A stretch of DNA of 64,000 nucleotides from Paenibacillus sp. Marseille-Q4541 (lineage in GTDB: Bacteria > Bacillota > Bacilli > Paenibacillales > Paenibacillaceae): the NCBI RefSeq assembly GCF_018310695.1, contig NZ_JAGXCY010000005.1, positions 1 to 64,000 of the forward strand. Reading direction: 5' to 3'. Shown here one piece after another: positions 1 to 8,649 of this stretch; position 1 is the stretch's first letter, and each line of letters begins with the position of its first letter. The translations under genes and the position numbers were made by a program. Under the pieces are notes generated by a model. That model was not told where the DNA came from. It searched no databases and saw nothing but the letters and a program-made list of their open reading frames with translations.

Positions 1-1
1 A

Positions 2-71
2 TATGAAATCATATGTAATGGATTGAAATATTGGAAATTCAAACTTTCGAAATATACGTATGAAATCATAT
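2..71. repeat. 13-bp direct repeat (two copies)
   Basis: The 13-mer TATGAAATCATAT occurs at 2-14 and again at 59-71, just before the ribosome binding site of the 35-residue peptide gene. Each copy is itself an imperfect inverted repeat. It could be an operator pair, or the scar of a small duplication at the window edge. Nothing decides between these. Confidence 0.4.
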
Positions 72-86
72 AAAGGTGGTTGTTCT

Positions 87-194
87 ATGAAAAAAATAAT
101 ACTCACAATTGTGATTGTGTTGATTACCATTCTTCTATTAATGGTTGCCAATATTCTTATTTATACTTTTGGATTGAAGGGAACAACTTACTGA
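87..194 (+). CDS. 35-residue single-pass membrane peptide
   Basis: The ATG at 87 follows an AAAGGTGG-type ribosome binding site (73-80) at good spacing and runs 35 codons to a TGA. The product is almost entirely one hydrophobic helix (residues 3-28) after a short lysine-rich start, so it should sit in the membrane with the N-terminus inside. The next gene begins 39 bases later and also starts with a lysine-rich anchor. The peptide may be an independent small protein or the surviving N-terminus of a decayed membrane protein. No family is recognised. Confidence 0.5.
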   Translation: MKKIILTIVIVLITILLLMVANILIYTFGLKGTTY

Positions 195-233
195 ATAATA
201 CATAATACGGACAGGGCTTGAAGGGCAGACAAC

Positions 234-812
234 ATGAAAAATATGAAGATTTCACTTATCGCTGTAATTTGTATTATCGCTTCCATTGTCGTTTACATGA
301 GACTCAATGGAGGAGAATACAATATCTTTGTTAAACCAACGAAAGAGTCTATTGATTCAACCCTCTCTGTTCATTTAAAGAAAGAAATAGATACGAAAAA
401 GATCGTATCACTAGACAAGGAAGTTTTCTTCGTTGCTATGATGAATGATCAACCAGGGTTAGGTCACCTCACGAAAAAATGGGGTGAAAAGTATAGCTTT
501 GAATTCCTTAAATCGAGTGCCGAATCATTTCAAGATATGATCTTACAAACCAAAGAGGGAGCATACTATGTTGCTGGCGGTCAGAATAAGGAGAATGCCG
601 GGATGATCAAAGTTTTAATTGAGGATCAATTCTACGATCTTCCTATACCGGAGGGGGAGCATTATATTGCTTATGCACCCATTCAGTCTACAGATGTAGA
701 ATCTCGTTCTGGATATGTCATGTACGACCGGGAAGGCAATGAACTAAAGCAACTGCTGAGCCAAGAAGAGAAAGAAAAATTGAAGCAAGAACAGGAATCA
801 ATACTTCGATAA
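234..812 (+). CDS. membrane-anchored protein of unknown function
   Basis: A 192-residue protein with one N-terminal hydrophobic segment (about residues 5-21) that acts as an uncleaved anchor or signal. It has no lipobox cysteine, so the rest should be outside the membrane. The extracellular part is mixed alpha/beta with no recognised motif. The last 17 residues (QEEKEKLKQEQESILR) are a charged helix. It lies directly downstream of the 35-residue membrane peptide on the same strand, possibly in one transcript. I do not recognise the family. Confidence 0.7.
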   Translation: MKNMKISLIAVICIIASIVVYMRLNGGEYNIFVKPTKESIDSTLSVHLKKEIDTKKIVSLDKEVFFVAMMNDQPGLGHLTKKWGEKYSFEFLKSSAESFQDMILQTKEGAYYVAGGQNKENAGMIKVLIEDQFYDLPIPEGEHYIAYAPIQSTDVESRSGYVMYDREGNELKQLLSQEEKEKLKQEQESILR

Positions 813-888
813 AAGAATGTAGACAGGCAGAAGCATGTTACCCCTATAAAATGGTGAGAAGTAGCCCAAAAGGAGACTTGATCTGCAT

Positions 889-1230
889 ATGAGTGATAAT
901 ATACGTTATCCCATCGGTACATTTAAGCCTGTCTCTATTCAAACTCCTGAAGAACGAGCCGAATGGATTGAGCAAATGCCAGAACTTGCAAGCAAGTTTC
1001 GTAAATTAACCGCGCCGCTTTCGATTGAACAGCTTCGCATTCCTTATCGTACGGATGGATTTCGTTTTTATACGCTGCTTAGAACATTACACCACGAGCA
1101 GTTTTAGCGAAAGTTACGAACAGAATTGCTGGGGAGTATCTCACTTGATATAGCACTTCAGCGCTTTGTGTGGCATGGGCACCATCACTTGTCCCAGATG
1201 GAAGCTTTTTGTACCAGACAGGGATTGTAA
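889..1230 (+). pseudogene. decayed BstA/YfiT-like DinB-family gene
   Basis: The N-terminus (YPIGTFKP..., then EQLRIPYRTDGF) matches the start of YfiT/BstA-type DinB proteins, putative metal-dependent thiol transferases of about 160-175 residues. After codon 57 about 60 residues are missing, including the first metal-binding histidines (the VVHHxADSH region). The frame then resumes with RFYTLLRTLHHEQF, hits a TAG at 1105-1107, and continues in the same frame with SISLDIALQRFVWHGHHHLSQ, which is the family's C-terminal WHGxHH motif, ending at the TAA at 1228. Two lesions (an in-frame internal deletion and a nonsense codon) make this a clear pseudogene. Confidence 0.8.
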
Positions 1231-1425
1231 AAGGCTTTTTTATTTGTTTTCACTGTCATTTTGTTCTCTTCCGGCTATCAGTTCTTTTCGAAATAAAGAT
1301 ATTTCCCCAAAGAATCAAACGAAACTGCATTGGTCTTGTTTATTAAAGCAAGGGAGTTTAGCGGAGAATTCGGACGGAGTGCTTTTAGGCTTTTGCTGCT
1401 GGATAAGGGTGAGGTGGAATACGAA

Positions 1426-1926
1426 ATGAAAAGAAAGTATACAACACAACTCTCCAAAAAAGAATGTATCTCTTTCGTCAAAGATAACGTTGATTTTATT
1501 CGGTTTGATTTTTCTAATGAATATTTTCGGGGATGGACCAAACTTGGAATTTTCAGTATTTCCTATCACGATGGAAAACGCGAGCGAGGAAGAGGAGTCT
1601 ACAATAAGGCTATAGGTAGAATTTCCGTGAAGAATGGGAAAACACAAGTTCAGTTTCGTTTATATAAAGGGTGGACTGACTTGTTTTCAATTCTATACAC
1701 GGTTATGCTTTCCACATTTGTCGTGTTCATTTCGGGACCTCCATTCATTCCTTACGCTTTTCTAATCACTTTGATTCTACTCCCGATCATTATGGTTCCT
1801 TACACGTGGTTGTATACGACCTTATCAAATGATGGTCATTATAATGAAGTGACTTTACTTACTTATGTGGAACGTGTATTCGAACTTCAACCTGTGCTGG
1901 AGGAGCAAGAGGTGTCGTCTAATTGA
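1426..1926 (+). CDS. two-helix membrane protein of unknown function
   Basis: I chose the ATG at 1426 because GGTGAGGTGG precedes it. A longer frame opens at 1330 but has no ribosome binding site. The 166-residue product has a polar N-terminal domain (about 1-85) followed by a hydrophobic hairpin (about 92-140). It overlaps the next gene by four bases, so the two are translationally coupled. The cytoplasmic-domain-plus-hairpin arrangement resembles PH-like bacterial membrane proteins, but this is only an impression. Confidence 0.65.
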   Translation: MKRKYTTQLSKKECISFVKDNVDFIRFDFSNEYFRGWTKLGIFSISYHDGKRERGRGVYNKAIGRISVKNGKTQVQFRLYKGWTDLFSILYTVMLSTFVVFISGPPFIPYAFLITLILLPIIMVPYTWLYTTLSNDGHYNEVTLLTYVERVFELQPVLEEQEVSSN

Positions 1927-2411
1927 AGCCTATCAGATGGAAAAAGCATTTCATATATTACGGCTGCTGGACTGTTGCTATTATTTGTCTGGTTGCAACT
2001 CTATATTATCATCGTGATCTTCCGTTCAATAAAAGCTTTGACGCCATTATCTATTCTCCGGATACGACTTTTGTGAAGCAGACTGTCGTGACGTTAGTTG
2101 GCGAGAAATACAGAAGATTATCCGGTAAACACCGGATTGCAGGTGATATTACCTTTGACCAAGATGTGTCGTATCCCTTTACCGCTGATCTTGATGGGAA
2201 TCAGTATGAATCGATGATTCCTTATTGGTCTGAGGACGGAAGTCAGCTCACACTTGGTATTATTCATATTTCCAAGGACTTGGACCAAGTGTGGATCAAG
2301 TCGAATGAAATCATTAGCCGTTATCAGCTTCAAGACGGGTATGTGTATGGTCCGGCAAGTTCAAAACAGGACGTGGGTAGGTCTTTAAATAAGATGCTAT
2401 ACGGCAAGTAA
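1923..2411 (+). CDS. anchored extracytoplasmic protein, unknown
   Basis: It starts with the TTG at 1923, whose last two bases lie in the TGA of the preceding gene. An AGGAGCAAGAGG stretch inside that gene supplies the binding site. The 162 residues begin with KPIRWKK and a hydrophobic segment (about 11-28), followed by a soluble domain with the pattern of a secreted or surface-anchored protein. It is coupled to the two-helix membrane protein upstream, so the two may act together. No recognised family. Confidence 0.65.
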   Translation: MKPIRWKKHFIYYGCWTVAIICLVATLYYHRDLPFNKSFDAIIYSPDTTFVKQTVVTLVGEKYRRLSGKHRIAGDITFDQDVSYPFTADLDGNQYESMIPYWSEDGSQLTLGIIHISKDLDQVWIKSNEIISRYQLQDGYVYGPASSKQDVGRSLNKMLYGK

Positions 2412-2641
2412 CCACGGCAAGCCTGTTCTATTTTTGATACAAGGAGATTTGAGTTATATGTTTGTTATTTCGATGGCTGCAAGAGCTCAGGGACATTAAA
2501 GAAATGCTAGAGGAAAGAAAGATATAACTTTTTTGAGAGTAAAACTTAATAATAAGGATTCTCGTCTTAAGTGGAGCCGTTTTAGGGAAGCAGGCAGATA
2601 TACATACATCACGAATGAACATCAGGAGGACAATAGCAGCA
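2412..2641 (+). other. gap with possible 21-codon remnant
   Basis: This stretch holds an AAGGAG at 2441 followed by two very short frames. One reads LLFRWLQELRDIKEMLEERK from a TTG at 2462 and stops at a TAA. It looks like the amphipathic start of a protein that has been lost, but nothing identifies it. No RNA structure or repeat is visible. Confidence 0.25.
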
Positions 2642-3114
2642 ATGGACGTCGCAGATGTAAAAACAACCCCGATTCCATGGAGAAGATATTTTGCCAGAAC
2701 GTTTGATTATATCATTCACCTCACCCTTTTTATATTGGTTTGGGCATTGATCGATTACGAAAAAATGATGCGAGTAATGGATTACGGCTCGGCGGCTATT
2801 GATTTCATAATGGTTTTTGTATGGATTCTTTTTGAAGGGATCTACATGGCTACGTTTAGAACAACGCCCGGCAAAAAGCTTATAAACATTCAAATAGTTC
2901 ACCCAGATGGAAGCCCGATCGGCAGATATGAAAGTTTTGTTCGAGCGCGAATGGTTTGGTTTCGGGGGATGGGTATTGGGATTATGATCTAAGACTTATG
3001 GTGCGGCATGGACGACTTGGCACTTTTCGGATCGTTTTATACATGATTTGTGTGTGTATTTGTTTCTTTTCAATGTTATTTCTATTTGTTAGGTATCATC
3101 TCTCTTTAATTTAG
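2642..3114 (+). pseudogene. decayed RDD-family membrane protein
   Basis: The start is the ATG at 2642, 11 bases after AGGAGGA. The frame encodes a typical RDD protein: RRYFARTFDY, then helix 1, then FEGIYMATFRTTPGKKL and the VWFRGMGIGIMI stretch, ending at a TAA at 2990. A different frame (3001-3114) then reads VRHGRLGTFRIVLYM followed by a hydrophobic helix, which fits the C-terminal tail of larger RDD proteins. About 40 residues and the frame between the two parts are missing. The family is of unknown function, with suggested ion-exchange roles. Compare the intact RDD protein at 6093. Confidence 0.7.
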
Positions 3115-3208
3115 AGAAAAACGGTGGTGCAGTCGGACAAAGTACCGTATGATATGTACAGTATGAATTAAGACCTTTATTAGGAAAAGAGAGGGATACA
3201 TCGTATTC

Positions 3209-3712
3209 ATGAAGATTACTATTGATTTAACGAAAGAAGATTACTGGAAACTAAACAAGTTTGTTATGTTTCATATGCCCAAATACCGAAATATGCTGTT
3301 GTTGACCATCATTAGTTTGCCTATCGTCATCATTGCCTTGTTTCGGTTCGTGCTGGATTATTCTTGGCTATTTTCCGTCATTACCGGAATACTGGTGAGT
3401 GCACTTTCCATGTTCTATATGATGTTTTCGATTAAACGAAAAGTGATGAGACTCGTGAAAACGAACGACGGGATCGTGGGTGAGCATGTCATTGAGCTGA
3501 ATGCGGAAGGATTACATGAATCCACCGTATATAACCAAGCCCATTATTCATGGAAAGGCATTGAAGATGTCAAATCAGATAAGGATTATATTTATATTTT
3601 CGTAAACAGTATTCAAGGAATTAACATTCCGAGACGTGCTTTTGCGGATCAAGAACAAGAGCAGGCGTTTGTCAAACAGTTGGAACAATATACGCACAAA
3701 AAAGTGTCATAA
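3209..3712 (+). CDS. YcxB-like family membrane protein
   Basis: 167 residues: a short N-terminal stretch, two membrane helices (about 31-48 and 52-72), then a soluble domain. That domain includes IELNAEGLHESTVYNQAHYSW and YIYIFVNSIQGINIPRRAF, the hallmark of the YcxB-like family (a PH-like domain after a helical hairpin). The role of this family is not established. A GAGAGGG lies upstream at weak spacing. A hairpin terminator follows at 3773. Confidence 0.7.
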   Translation: MKITIDLTKEDYWKLNKFVMFHMPKYRNMLLLTIISLPIVIIALFRFVLDYSWLFSVITGILVSALSMFYMMFSIKRKVMRLVKTNDGIVGEHVIELNAEGLHESTVYNQAHYSWKGIEDVKSDKDYIYIFVNSIQGINIPRRAFADQEQEQAFVKQLEQYTHKKVS

Positions 3713-3772
3713 TGATTTGAACTAACGTAGGCTGCATCATAGACGAATCTGAGAAGGTGAGTCAGGAATGAG

Positions 3773-3814
3773 AAAAGACCATGAGCGAATTTGTGCTGAT
3801 GGTCTTTTTTTTTT
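3773..3814 (+). terminator. rho-independent terminator
   Basis: Stem AAAAGACCAT (3773-3782) pairs with ATGGTCTTTT (3799-3808), followed by a T run to 3814. It ends the YcxB-like gene and insulates nagB-nagA. Confidence 0.8.
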
Positions 3815-3959
3815 GATTTTGACAGGAGAGTCCCCTGAAGATCACGAAGAGAAAACAGAAGACATCGTCATTTACATATTTAGGAACTCATAAAGTAAAT
3901 AAACATACAAAATATGGATTAGAACGTGAATGGGTACGAATTCAAGGGAGGTAGGAAGG

Positions 3960-4751
3960 ATGGAACAAACCACTTCGAACATGACCTTTTTCCGGGAGGA
4001 ATTAAAGGTGCAGGTGTATGCTGACCGTAAACAGATGGGCCAAGATGCGGCTGCCCTTGTGGCAGATCAGATGAGGAATCTCTTGCAAGAGCAGGAGCGG
4101 ATTCGCATGATTTTTGCGGCTGCGCCTTCCCAAAATGAATTTTTGGATGCTTTAGGAAAAGCGGAAGAGATAGACTGGAGCCGTGTCGATGCTTTTCATA
4201 TGGATGAGTATGTCGGATTGCCTGAGTCTGCGTCGCAACGTTTTGGGCATTTTCTCAAGCGAGGTTTGTTTGACCGCGTTCAGCCTGGGAGCGTTCATTA
4301 CATTAACCCATCTCATAAGGCGGAGGAAGAATGTACTCGTTATACGGAGTTACTGACTGCTTCCCCAGTAGATATCGTGTGCATGGGAATTGGGGAAAAT
4401 GGCCATATCGCCTTTAACGATCCACCGGTGGCTGATTTTACAGATCCGTTCTGGATGAAGCGCGTGGAACTCGATGAAGCATGCCGTGAACAGCAGGTGA
4501 ATGATGGTTGTTTTTCGCACCTGAGTGAAGTGCCAACCCACGCTTTAACACTAACGATTCCAGCACTTTTATCTGGCAAACATATCTATTGTATGGTCCC
4601 CGGTCCCCTCAAACGAGCAGCAGTAACAGCAACCCTAACAGGTCCGATTAACACAAGCTGCCCTGCTTCCATCCTTCGTACACACCAAGGTGCCATCTTG
4701 TTCTTGGACGAAGAGTCGTATGATGCTGAGCTCTCTCTTGGGAAGGAATGA
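3960..4751 (+). CDS. nagB: glucosamine-6-phosphate deaminase, divergent subfamily
   Basis: 263 residues from the ATG at 3960, which has AAGGGAGGT eight bases upstream. A longer frame from 3930 has no binding site. The family converts glucosamine 6-phosphate to fructose 6-phosphate and ammonia. Visible motifs are FHMDEYVGL (about 79-87, the catalytic aspartate) and GIGENGHIAFNDPP (about 143-156). The latter differs from classical NagB, where NDGH and FNEPG are usual. The next gene is a NagA homologue six bases downstream, so the pair should feed amino sugars into glycolysis. The substrate could be a related amino-sugar phosphate. No NagR-type operator is obvious upstream. Confidence 0.8.
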   Translation: MEQTTSNMTFFREELKVQVYADRKQMGQDAAALVADQMRNLLQEQERIRMIFAAAPSQNEFLDALGKAEEIDWSRVDAFHMDEYVGLPESASQRFGHFLKRGLFDRVQPGSVHYINPSHKAEEECTRYTELLTASPVDIVCMGIGENGHIAFNDPPVADFTDPFWMKRVELDEACREQQVNDGCFSHLSEVPTHALTLTIPALLSGKHIYCMVPGPLKRAAVTATLTGPINTSCPASILRTHQGAILFLDEESYDAELSLGKE

Positions 4752-4757
4752 TCTCAT

Positions 4758-5975
4758 ATGATGAACGAATGGATTGATGACTCTGTGGATGGAATTCATT
4801 ACAGAACTGGGGAACGGATTAGAATCAACTTCCTGGATGGAAGGATTAGTGAAATCAGGGTGCTATCGCTACCAGTTGAAGGAGTTAGTGAGCTGAACAA
4901 TCATCTTCATCTGAAGAAGAGTGAAGCACTACCTCTTATTGGTCCCGGACTGGTTGATCTACAGATCAATGGTTTTCGGGGCTACGACTTGAATGATCCT
5001 CTTCTAACTCCAGAAACGGTAGTAAAGGTCACGAGCTTACTTCAGCAGGAGGGAGTTACTTCTTATTATCCGACCCTGATTACGAGCAGTTCGAATCACA
5101 TTGAGCAAGCCCTTCTTGCTATTGCTACTGCCTGCGCCGAGGATGAAGATGTGGCGAACATTATTGCCGGGATTCACGTGGAAGGTCCTTATATATCACC
5201 TAAAGATGGAGCAAGAGGAGCTCATGCAGCCGAATGGGTAAGAAGGCCATCTTGGCAAGAAATAGCACGTTGGCAGGAGGCAGCGAAAGGCAGAATCAAG
5301 ATACTTACGTTGTCTCCGGAATGGAAAAATGCTGAGGATTTCATCCGAAAATGTGTTGATGAAGGAATAACAGTATCGATTGGTCACACTTCCGCGTCGT
5401 CCGCACAGATCAGAACAGCGGCAGCTGCGGGAGCTTCGATGTCAACACATTTTGGCAATGGCATTCAGCCGCAGCTTCCTCGGCATCCCAATGTATTATG
5501 GGATCAGCTTGCGGCAGAGGAGTTGTGGTGCTGTCTCATTGCAGACGGATTTCATGTTCCTCAGGAAGTGCTCAAAGTGGCTATGAAGGTAAAAGGGGAC
5601 CATGCTCTGCTCGTTAGTGATGCTGTTGCACTCTGCGGGATGCCGCCAGGGTACTATAACACCCCCGTTGGCGGGAAAGTTATCCTTACTTCAGAAGGAA
5701 GACTCCACCTTGCCGATTCCCCTGAACTTCTGGCGGGTTCTGCGCAGCTGCTGACAAGAGGGATTGAGTATCTTACACGTAGCAGAATATGCAATCTTCA
5801 CACCGCTTGGGACATGGCTTCTGTACGTCCAGCAGTTAAGATGGGGCTGGCTACAGCGCTCGGGCTTAAAGTTGGTGCACCTGCTGATTTGCTACTTGCT
5901 TCTTGGGATGGAGATGCTTTCAAGGTTCATGGAACTTATAAGGCGGGGAAGCTTATTAAAAACGCACGGTTATAA
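4758..5975 (+). CDS. nagA: N-acetylglucosamine-6-phosphate deacetylase, divergent
   Basis: 405 residues of the amidohydrolase superfamily. Visible are PGLVDLQINGFRGYD, the metal-site region GIHVEGPYISPKDGARG (about 140), SIGHTSA (about 212), STHFGNGIQP (about 234) and the catalytic aspartate in LLVSDAVALCGMPPGYY. Classical NagA has THLFNAM where this has THFGNGI, so it belongs to a side branch. The expected reaction is release of acetate from GlcNAc 6-phosphate, providing substrate for the adjacent deaminase. Starts at 4758 and 4761 are both possible after GGAAGGAATGAT. It is translationally close to nagB. Confidence 0.8.
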   Translation: MMNEWIDDSVDGIHYRTGERIRINFLDGRISEIRVLSLPVEGVSELNNHLHLKKSEALPLIGPGLVDLQINGFRGYDLNDPLLTPETVVKVTSLLQQEGVTSYYPTLITSSSNHIEQALLAIATACAEDEDVANIIAGIHVEGPYISPKDGARGAHAAEWVRRPSWQEIARWQEAAKGRIKILTLSPEWKNAEDFIRKCVDEGITVSIGHTSASSAQIRTAAAAGASMSTHFGNGIQPQLPRHPNVLWDQLAAEELWCCLIADGFHVPQEVLKVAMKVKGDHALLVSDAVALCGMPPGYYNTPVGGKVILTSEGRLHLADSPELLAGSAQLLTRGIEYLTRSRICNLHTAWDMASVRPAVKMGLATALGLKVGAPADLLLASWDGDAFKVHGTYKAGKLIKNARL

Positions 5976-6092
5976 GACTTATGTAAATATTTATTTATCT
6001 AAAAAGCAACCTCACCCTTTCTGTTGACGTTATTATTACATACGTGCATAAACATAGAAGATAAACATAACAGAGAGCGGAGTGTGAGCGTT

Positions 6093-6503
6093 GTGAGCGT
6101 TGTAGCAAATGAGCCTGCTGGCTTTTGGATACGTTTAGGAGCAAATATATTGGATGGACTCATCCTTTCCATCCCATTATCTATTTTGTCTTGGATGATC
6201 ACGGGATCTGGCGATGAAAATGTTGTGACGGAAACGATCACCTTTTTATATATTTTGCTGCTTCCGGTTTTCTGGAATGGTTATACCGTAGGCAAATACA
6301 TTTGCGGAATCAAGATCCGAAAAGTAGGTGTTGAAGATCCTCCTGGTATTGTAAATATGCTCCTTCGTGTCATTATAGGAAATCTTGTGTACGCCTTTAC
6401 TTTTGGAATAGGTACCATCGTTAGCGTCTGTATGGTTGCTTTTCGGGAAGACAAACGGTCTCTTCATGATTTCATTGCAGGTACGGAGGTTGTACGTAAT
6501 TAA
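6093..6503 (+). CDS. RDD-family membrane protein
   Basis: No ATG lies in frame near the conserved start. The GTG at 6093 follows GCGGAG at about 10 bases and gives 136 residues beginning just before NEPAGFWIRLGANILDG, the usual RDD N-terminus. GTG 6084 or TTG 6024 are alternatives. Helices lie at about 14-32, 44-62 and 88-112. VGKYICGIKI and the terminal RSLHDFIAGTEVV are standard RDD signatures. It is intact, unlike the RDD remnant at 2642. Function unknown; transport has been proposed for the family. Confidence 0.75.
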   Translation: MSVVANEPAGFWIRLGANILDGLILSIPLSILSWMITGSGDENVVTETITFLYILLLPVFWNGYTVGKYICGIKIRKVGVEDPPGIVNMLLRVIIGNLVYAFTFGIGTIVSVCMVAFREDKRSLHDFIAGTEVVRN

Positions 6504-6566
6504 GCAGGGGGAGGTTACTTTGCAACTCCTTGGGTTACCGTGCTCCTTACAATTCGAGATTGGATC

Positions 6567-6602
6567 AAACCGACTGCTGCATGACACGTAGTCGGTTTTT
6601 TT
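6567..6602 (+). terminator. rho-independent terminator
   Basis: Stem AAACCGACT (6567-6575) pairs with AGTCGGTTT (6590-6598), followed by T residues. It ends the RDD gene. Confidence 0.8.
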
Positions 6603-6695
6603 ATACGGAAAAAGGTAACAAAACACACCATTAGAACGTCCTTTACTTATAACCTAACAAATTTTAACATTTGCTCTGTAGAGAGGGGACTTCAT

Positions 6696-7031
6696 TTGGT
6701 AAAGAACGCGGATAAGAAAAAAACTTCTCTTAAAAAATGGCTGCTGGTGCTCGGTATTATGATGTTGATCTTCATCGTAAGCAATCCAGATCAAGAAAAT
6801 TATTATGCTTGGCTGGAACGGGAGTACGGCATCTCGTTAAATGAGTACAACTATGTAGATGGCAGAACATTCATAAAGGATGGAGAACAAGTATACGAAG
6901 TGGGGCATATACGAAACACTTTATTTTTCACGCAGAGAGAATCGGAATATTACTCGGTAGACGATAATGAGCTTTTATTAGAGATAAAAACGGTAGGTGT
7001 ATTACGTACATTTTTCGATGTGGGATCATAA
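6696..7031 (+). CDS. small anchored protein, unknown (111 aa)
   Basis: The TTG at 6696 lies eight bases after GAGAGGGG. The product has a lysine-rich start, one hydrophobic segment (about 14-29), then SNPDQENYYAWLEREYGI. This resembles short Bacillus proteins with an anchor followed by NPxxExYxxW (DUF4359-like), but I cannot confirm that assignment. The C-terminal half is soluble and probably outside the membrane. It precedes the VanW-family gene by 22 bases and may be co-transcribed with it. Confidence 0.6.
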   Translation: MVKNADKKKTSLKKWLLVLGIMMLIFIVSNPDQENYYAWLEREYGISLNEYNYVDGRTFIKDGEQVYEVGHIRNTLFFTQRESEYYSVDDNELLLEIKTVGVLRTFFDVGS

Positions 7032-7053
7032 AAAAAGGGAGCTGGAGGTAACC

Positions 7054-7878
7054 ATGAAGCCAGTCAAAAGATCTAAACTTCGTATAAAAATAGGAACGGC
7101 ATACTATCGAAGCAGAAGGTATATAGAGTGGTATTTTGGAAGGACTCGTTTTGCTGAAAAACGAAGCCATACAATCCTGCCCTATGAAATTGCGAAGCAC
7201 CAGACTCCGCTGCTACGGAAATTGAAAGACGTAGATATGTGGCTGCAATATAACAAGATAACAAATTTAAAAATTGCGATGAAACGTTTGAACGGCATTA
7301 TAATTCAGCCAGGGGAAACCTTTTCCTACTGGAAGCTAATCGGTAATCCCAATCGCAGCAAGGGATATGTTGAAGGAATGGTACTATTTTACGGGGGGTT
7401 CAAACCTGGGGTTGGAGGTGGCCTCTGCCAGTTGTCTAATCTCATTTACTGGATTACTTTACATACACCTCTGCAGGTAACGGAAAGACATCGTCATAGC
7501 TATGATGTATTTCCCGACTCTGGACGAAGTCAACCCTTCGGAAGCGGAGCAACCTGTGCCTATAACTATCTCGATTTACGAATTACCAATGTTACGGATC
7601 AGCCCTATCAGCTTATTCTGCAAATAACGGATGAATTTCTGATTGGGTCGTGGAATAGCGTAGTTCCGCAGGAGCAGGTTTATGAAGTGTACGAGAAGGA
7701 TCACAAGATTACTCAGGAACACTGGGGAGGTCATATGAGACATAACCTATTGTATCGACGTGTCTGGAATCAGCATGAGGAGCTAATTGATGATCAGTAT
7801 ATTACAGAGAATCACGCATTAATGATGTATCAACCTTTTTTAAAATCAGAGAATGAGCCTGCGGCGAAGTCGGAGTAA
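7054..7878 (+). CDS. VanW family protein
   Basis: 274 residues from the ATG at 7054, with GGAGG six bases upstream. The VanW core is clear: LNGIIIQPGETFSYWKLIGNP, KGYVEGMVLFYGGFKPGVGG, GLCQLSNLIYWITLHTPLQV and HRHSYDVFPDSGR. The family is named after a gene of the VanB vancomycin-resistance cluster but occurs widely in Firmicutes without resistance, and its biochemical role is unknown. No signal peptide is seen. There is no vanHAX context here, so a resistance role is not implied. Confidence 0.85.
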   Translation: MKPVKRSKLRIKIGTAYYRSRRYIEWYFGRTRFAEKRSHTILPYEIAKHQTPLLRKLKDVDMWLQYNKITNLKIAMKRLNGIIIQPGETFSYWKLIGNPNRSKGYVEGMVLFYGGFKPGVGGGLCQLSNLIYWITLHTPLQVTERHRHSYDVFPDSGRSQPFGSGATCAYNYLDLRITNVTDQPYQLILQITDEFLIGSWNSVVPQEQVYEVYEKDHKITQEHWGGHMRHNLLYRRVWNQHEELIDDQYITENHALMMYQPFLKSENEPAAKSE

Positions 7879-7903
7879 CGAGTAAATTCAAGGGGAGGAT
7901 CCT

Positions 7904-8581
7904 ATGGAACATATTAAAGCCGTTATTTTTGATTTGGACAATACACTGCTGGATCGAACAACTACATTTCGCCGGTTTGCAGAGAGGTTTATGAAGCATT
8001 ACTTTAGTCATATCGAATCGGCTGATCTTGATCTGCTGCTGGAGAGGCTGATTGTCCTAGATGAAGATGGCTACAAAAATAAGCCTGTATTATTTGCAGA
8101 GTTACTGAATGAATTTCCTTGGAATAAGGAACGGAATAAACCTCTTGTTGATGATCTAATGGAATATTATGCTGAGAACTATGTCATAAGTGCAGTGCTT
8201 ATGGAACAGGCAGAAGAAGTCATTACTCATGCCAAAGGAAAGTATAAGATGGGGATCATTACGAATGGTAGAAATGCGGTTCAGTATGGGAAGATTGATC
8301 ATCTTGGGATAAGGGATCATTTTGACGTCATTTTAGTATCGGAAGAAGCCGGATCCAAGAAGCCTGACCCACGTATTTTTCAATTGGCAATGGAACGACT
8401 GAACGTAAGACCTGAAGAATGCTTATTTGTAGGAGATCATCCCATTAATGACGTGGAAGGGGCTTACATACTAGGGATGCATACGATCTGGATGAAGGTA
8501 AATCAGCCTTGGTCTGAGAACAACACCGCTAAGCCGCTGCATACGATCCATCAGATTCAAGAACTGCTTAGCATTATGTGA
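7904..8581 (+). CDS. HAD-family phosphatase
   Basis: 225 residues with all four HAD motifs: DLDNTLLDRT (about 9-18, nucleophile aspartate), ITNGR (motif II), SKKPDPRIF (motif III lysine) and LFVGDHPINDVEGA (motif IV acidic pair). A helical cap between motifs I and II gives subclass I, close to YjjG/YfnB-type nucleotide or sugar phosphatases. The substrate cannot be read from sequence. A GGGGAGG lies just before the ATG. Confidence 0.85.
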   Translation: MEHIKAVIFDLDNTLLDRTTTFRRFAERFMKHYFSHIESADLDLLLERLIVLDEDGYKNKPVLFAELLNEFPWNKERNKPLVDDLMEYYAENYVISAVLMEQAEEVITHAKGKYKMGIITNGRNAVQYGKIDHLGIRDHFDVILVSEEAGSKKPDPRIFQLAMERLNVRPEECLFVGDHPINDVEGAYILGMHTIWMKVNQPWSENNTAKPLHTIHQIQELLSIM

Positions 8582-8649
8582 ACATCTTTATACAAAACTT
8601 TTATATGTTTTTTGGTAATTAATTTTGTATTAAGAAAGGGTGCATTTTA

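Noticed and set aside
7054..7878. Vancomycin-resistance role for the VanW-family gene
   Set aside because: No vanA/B, vanH, vanX or sensor genes nearby; the family is common without resistance.
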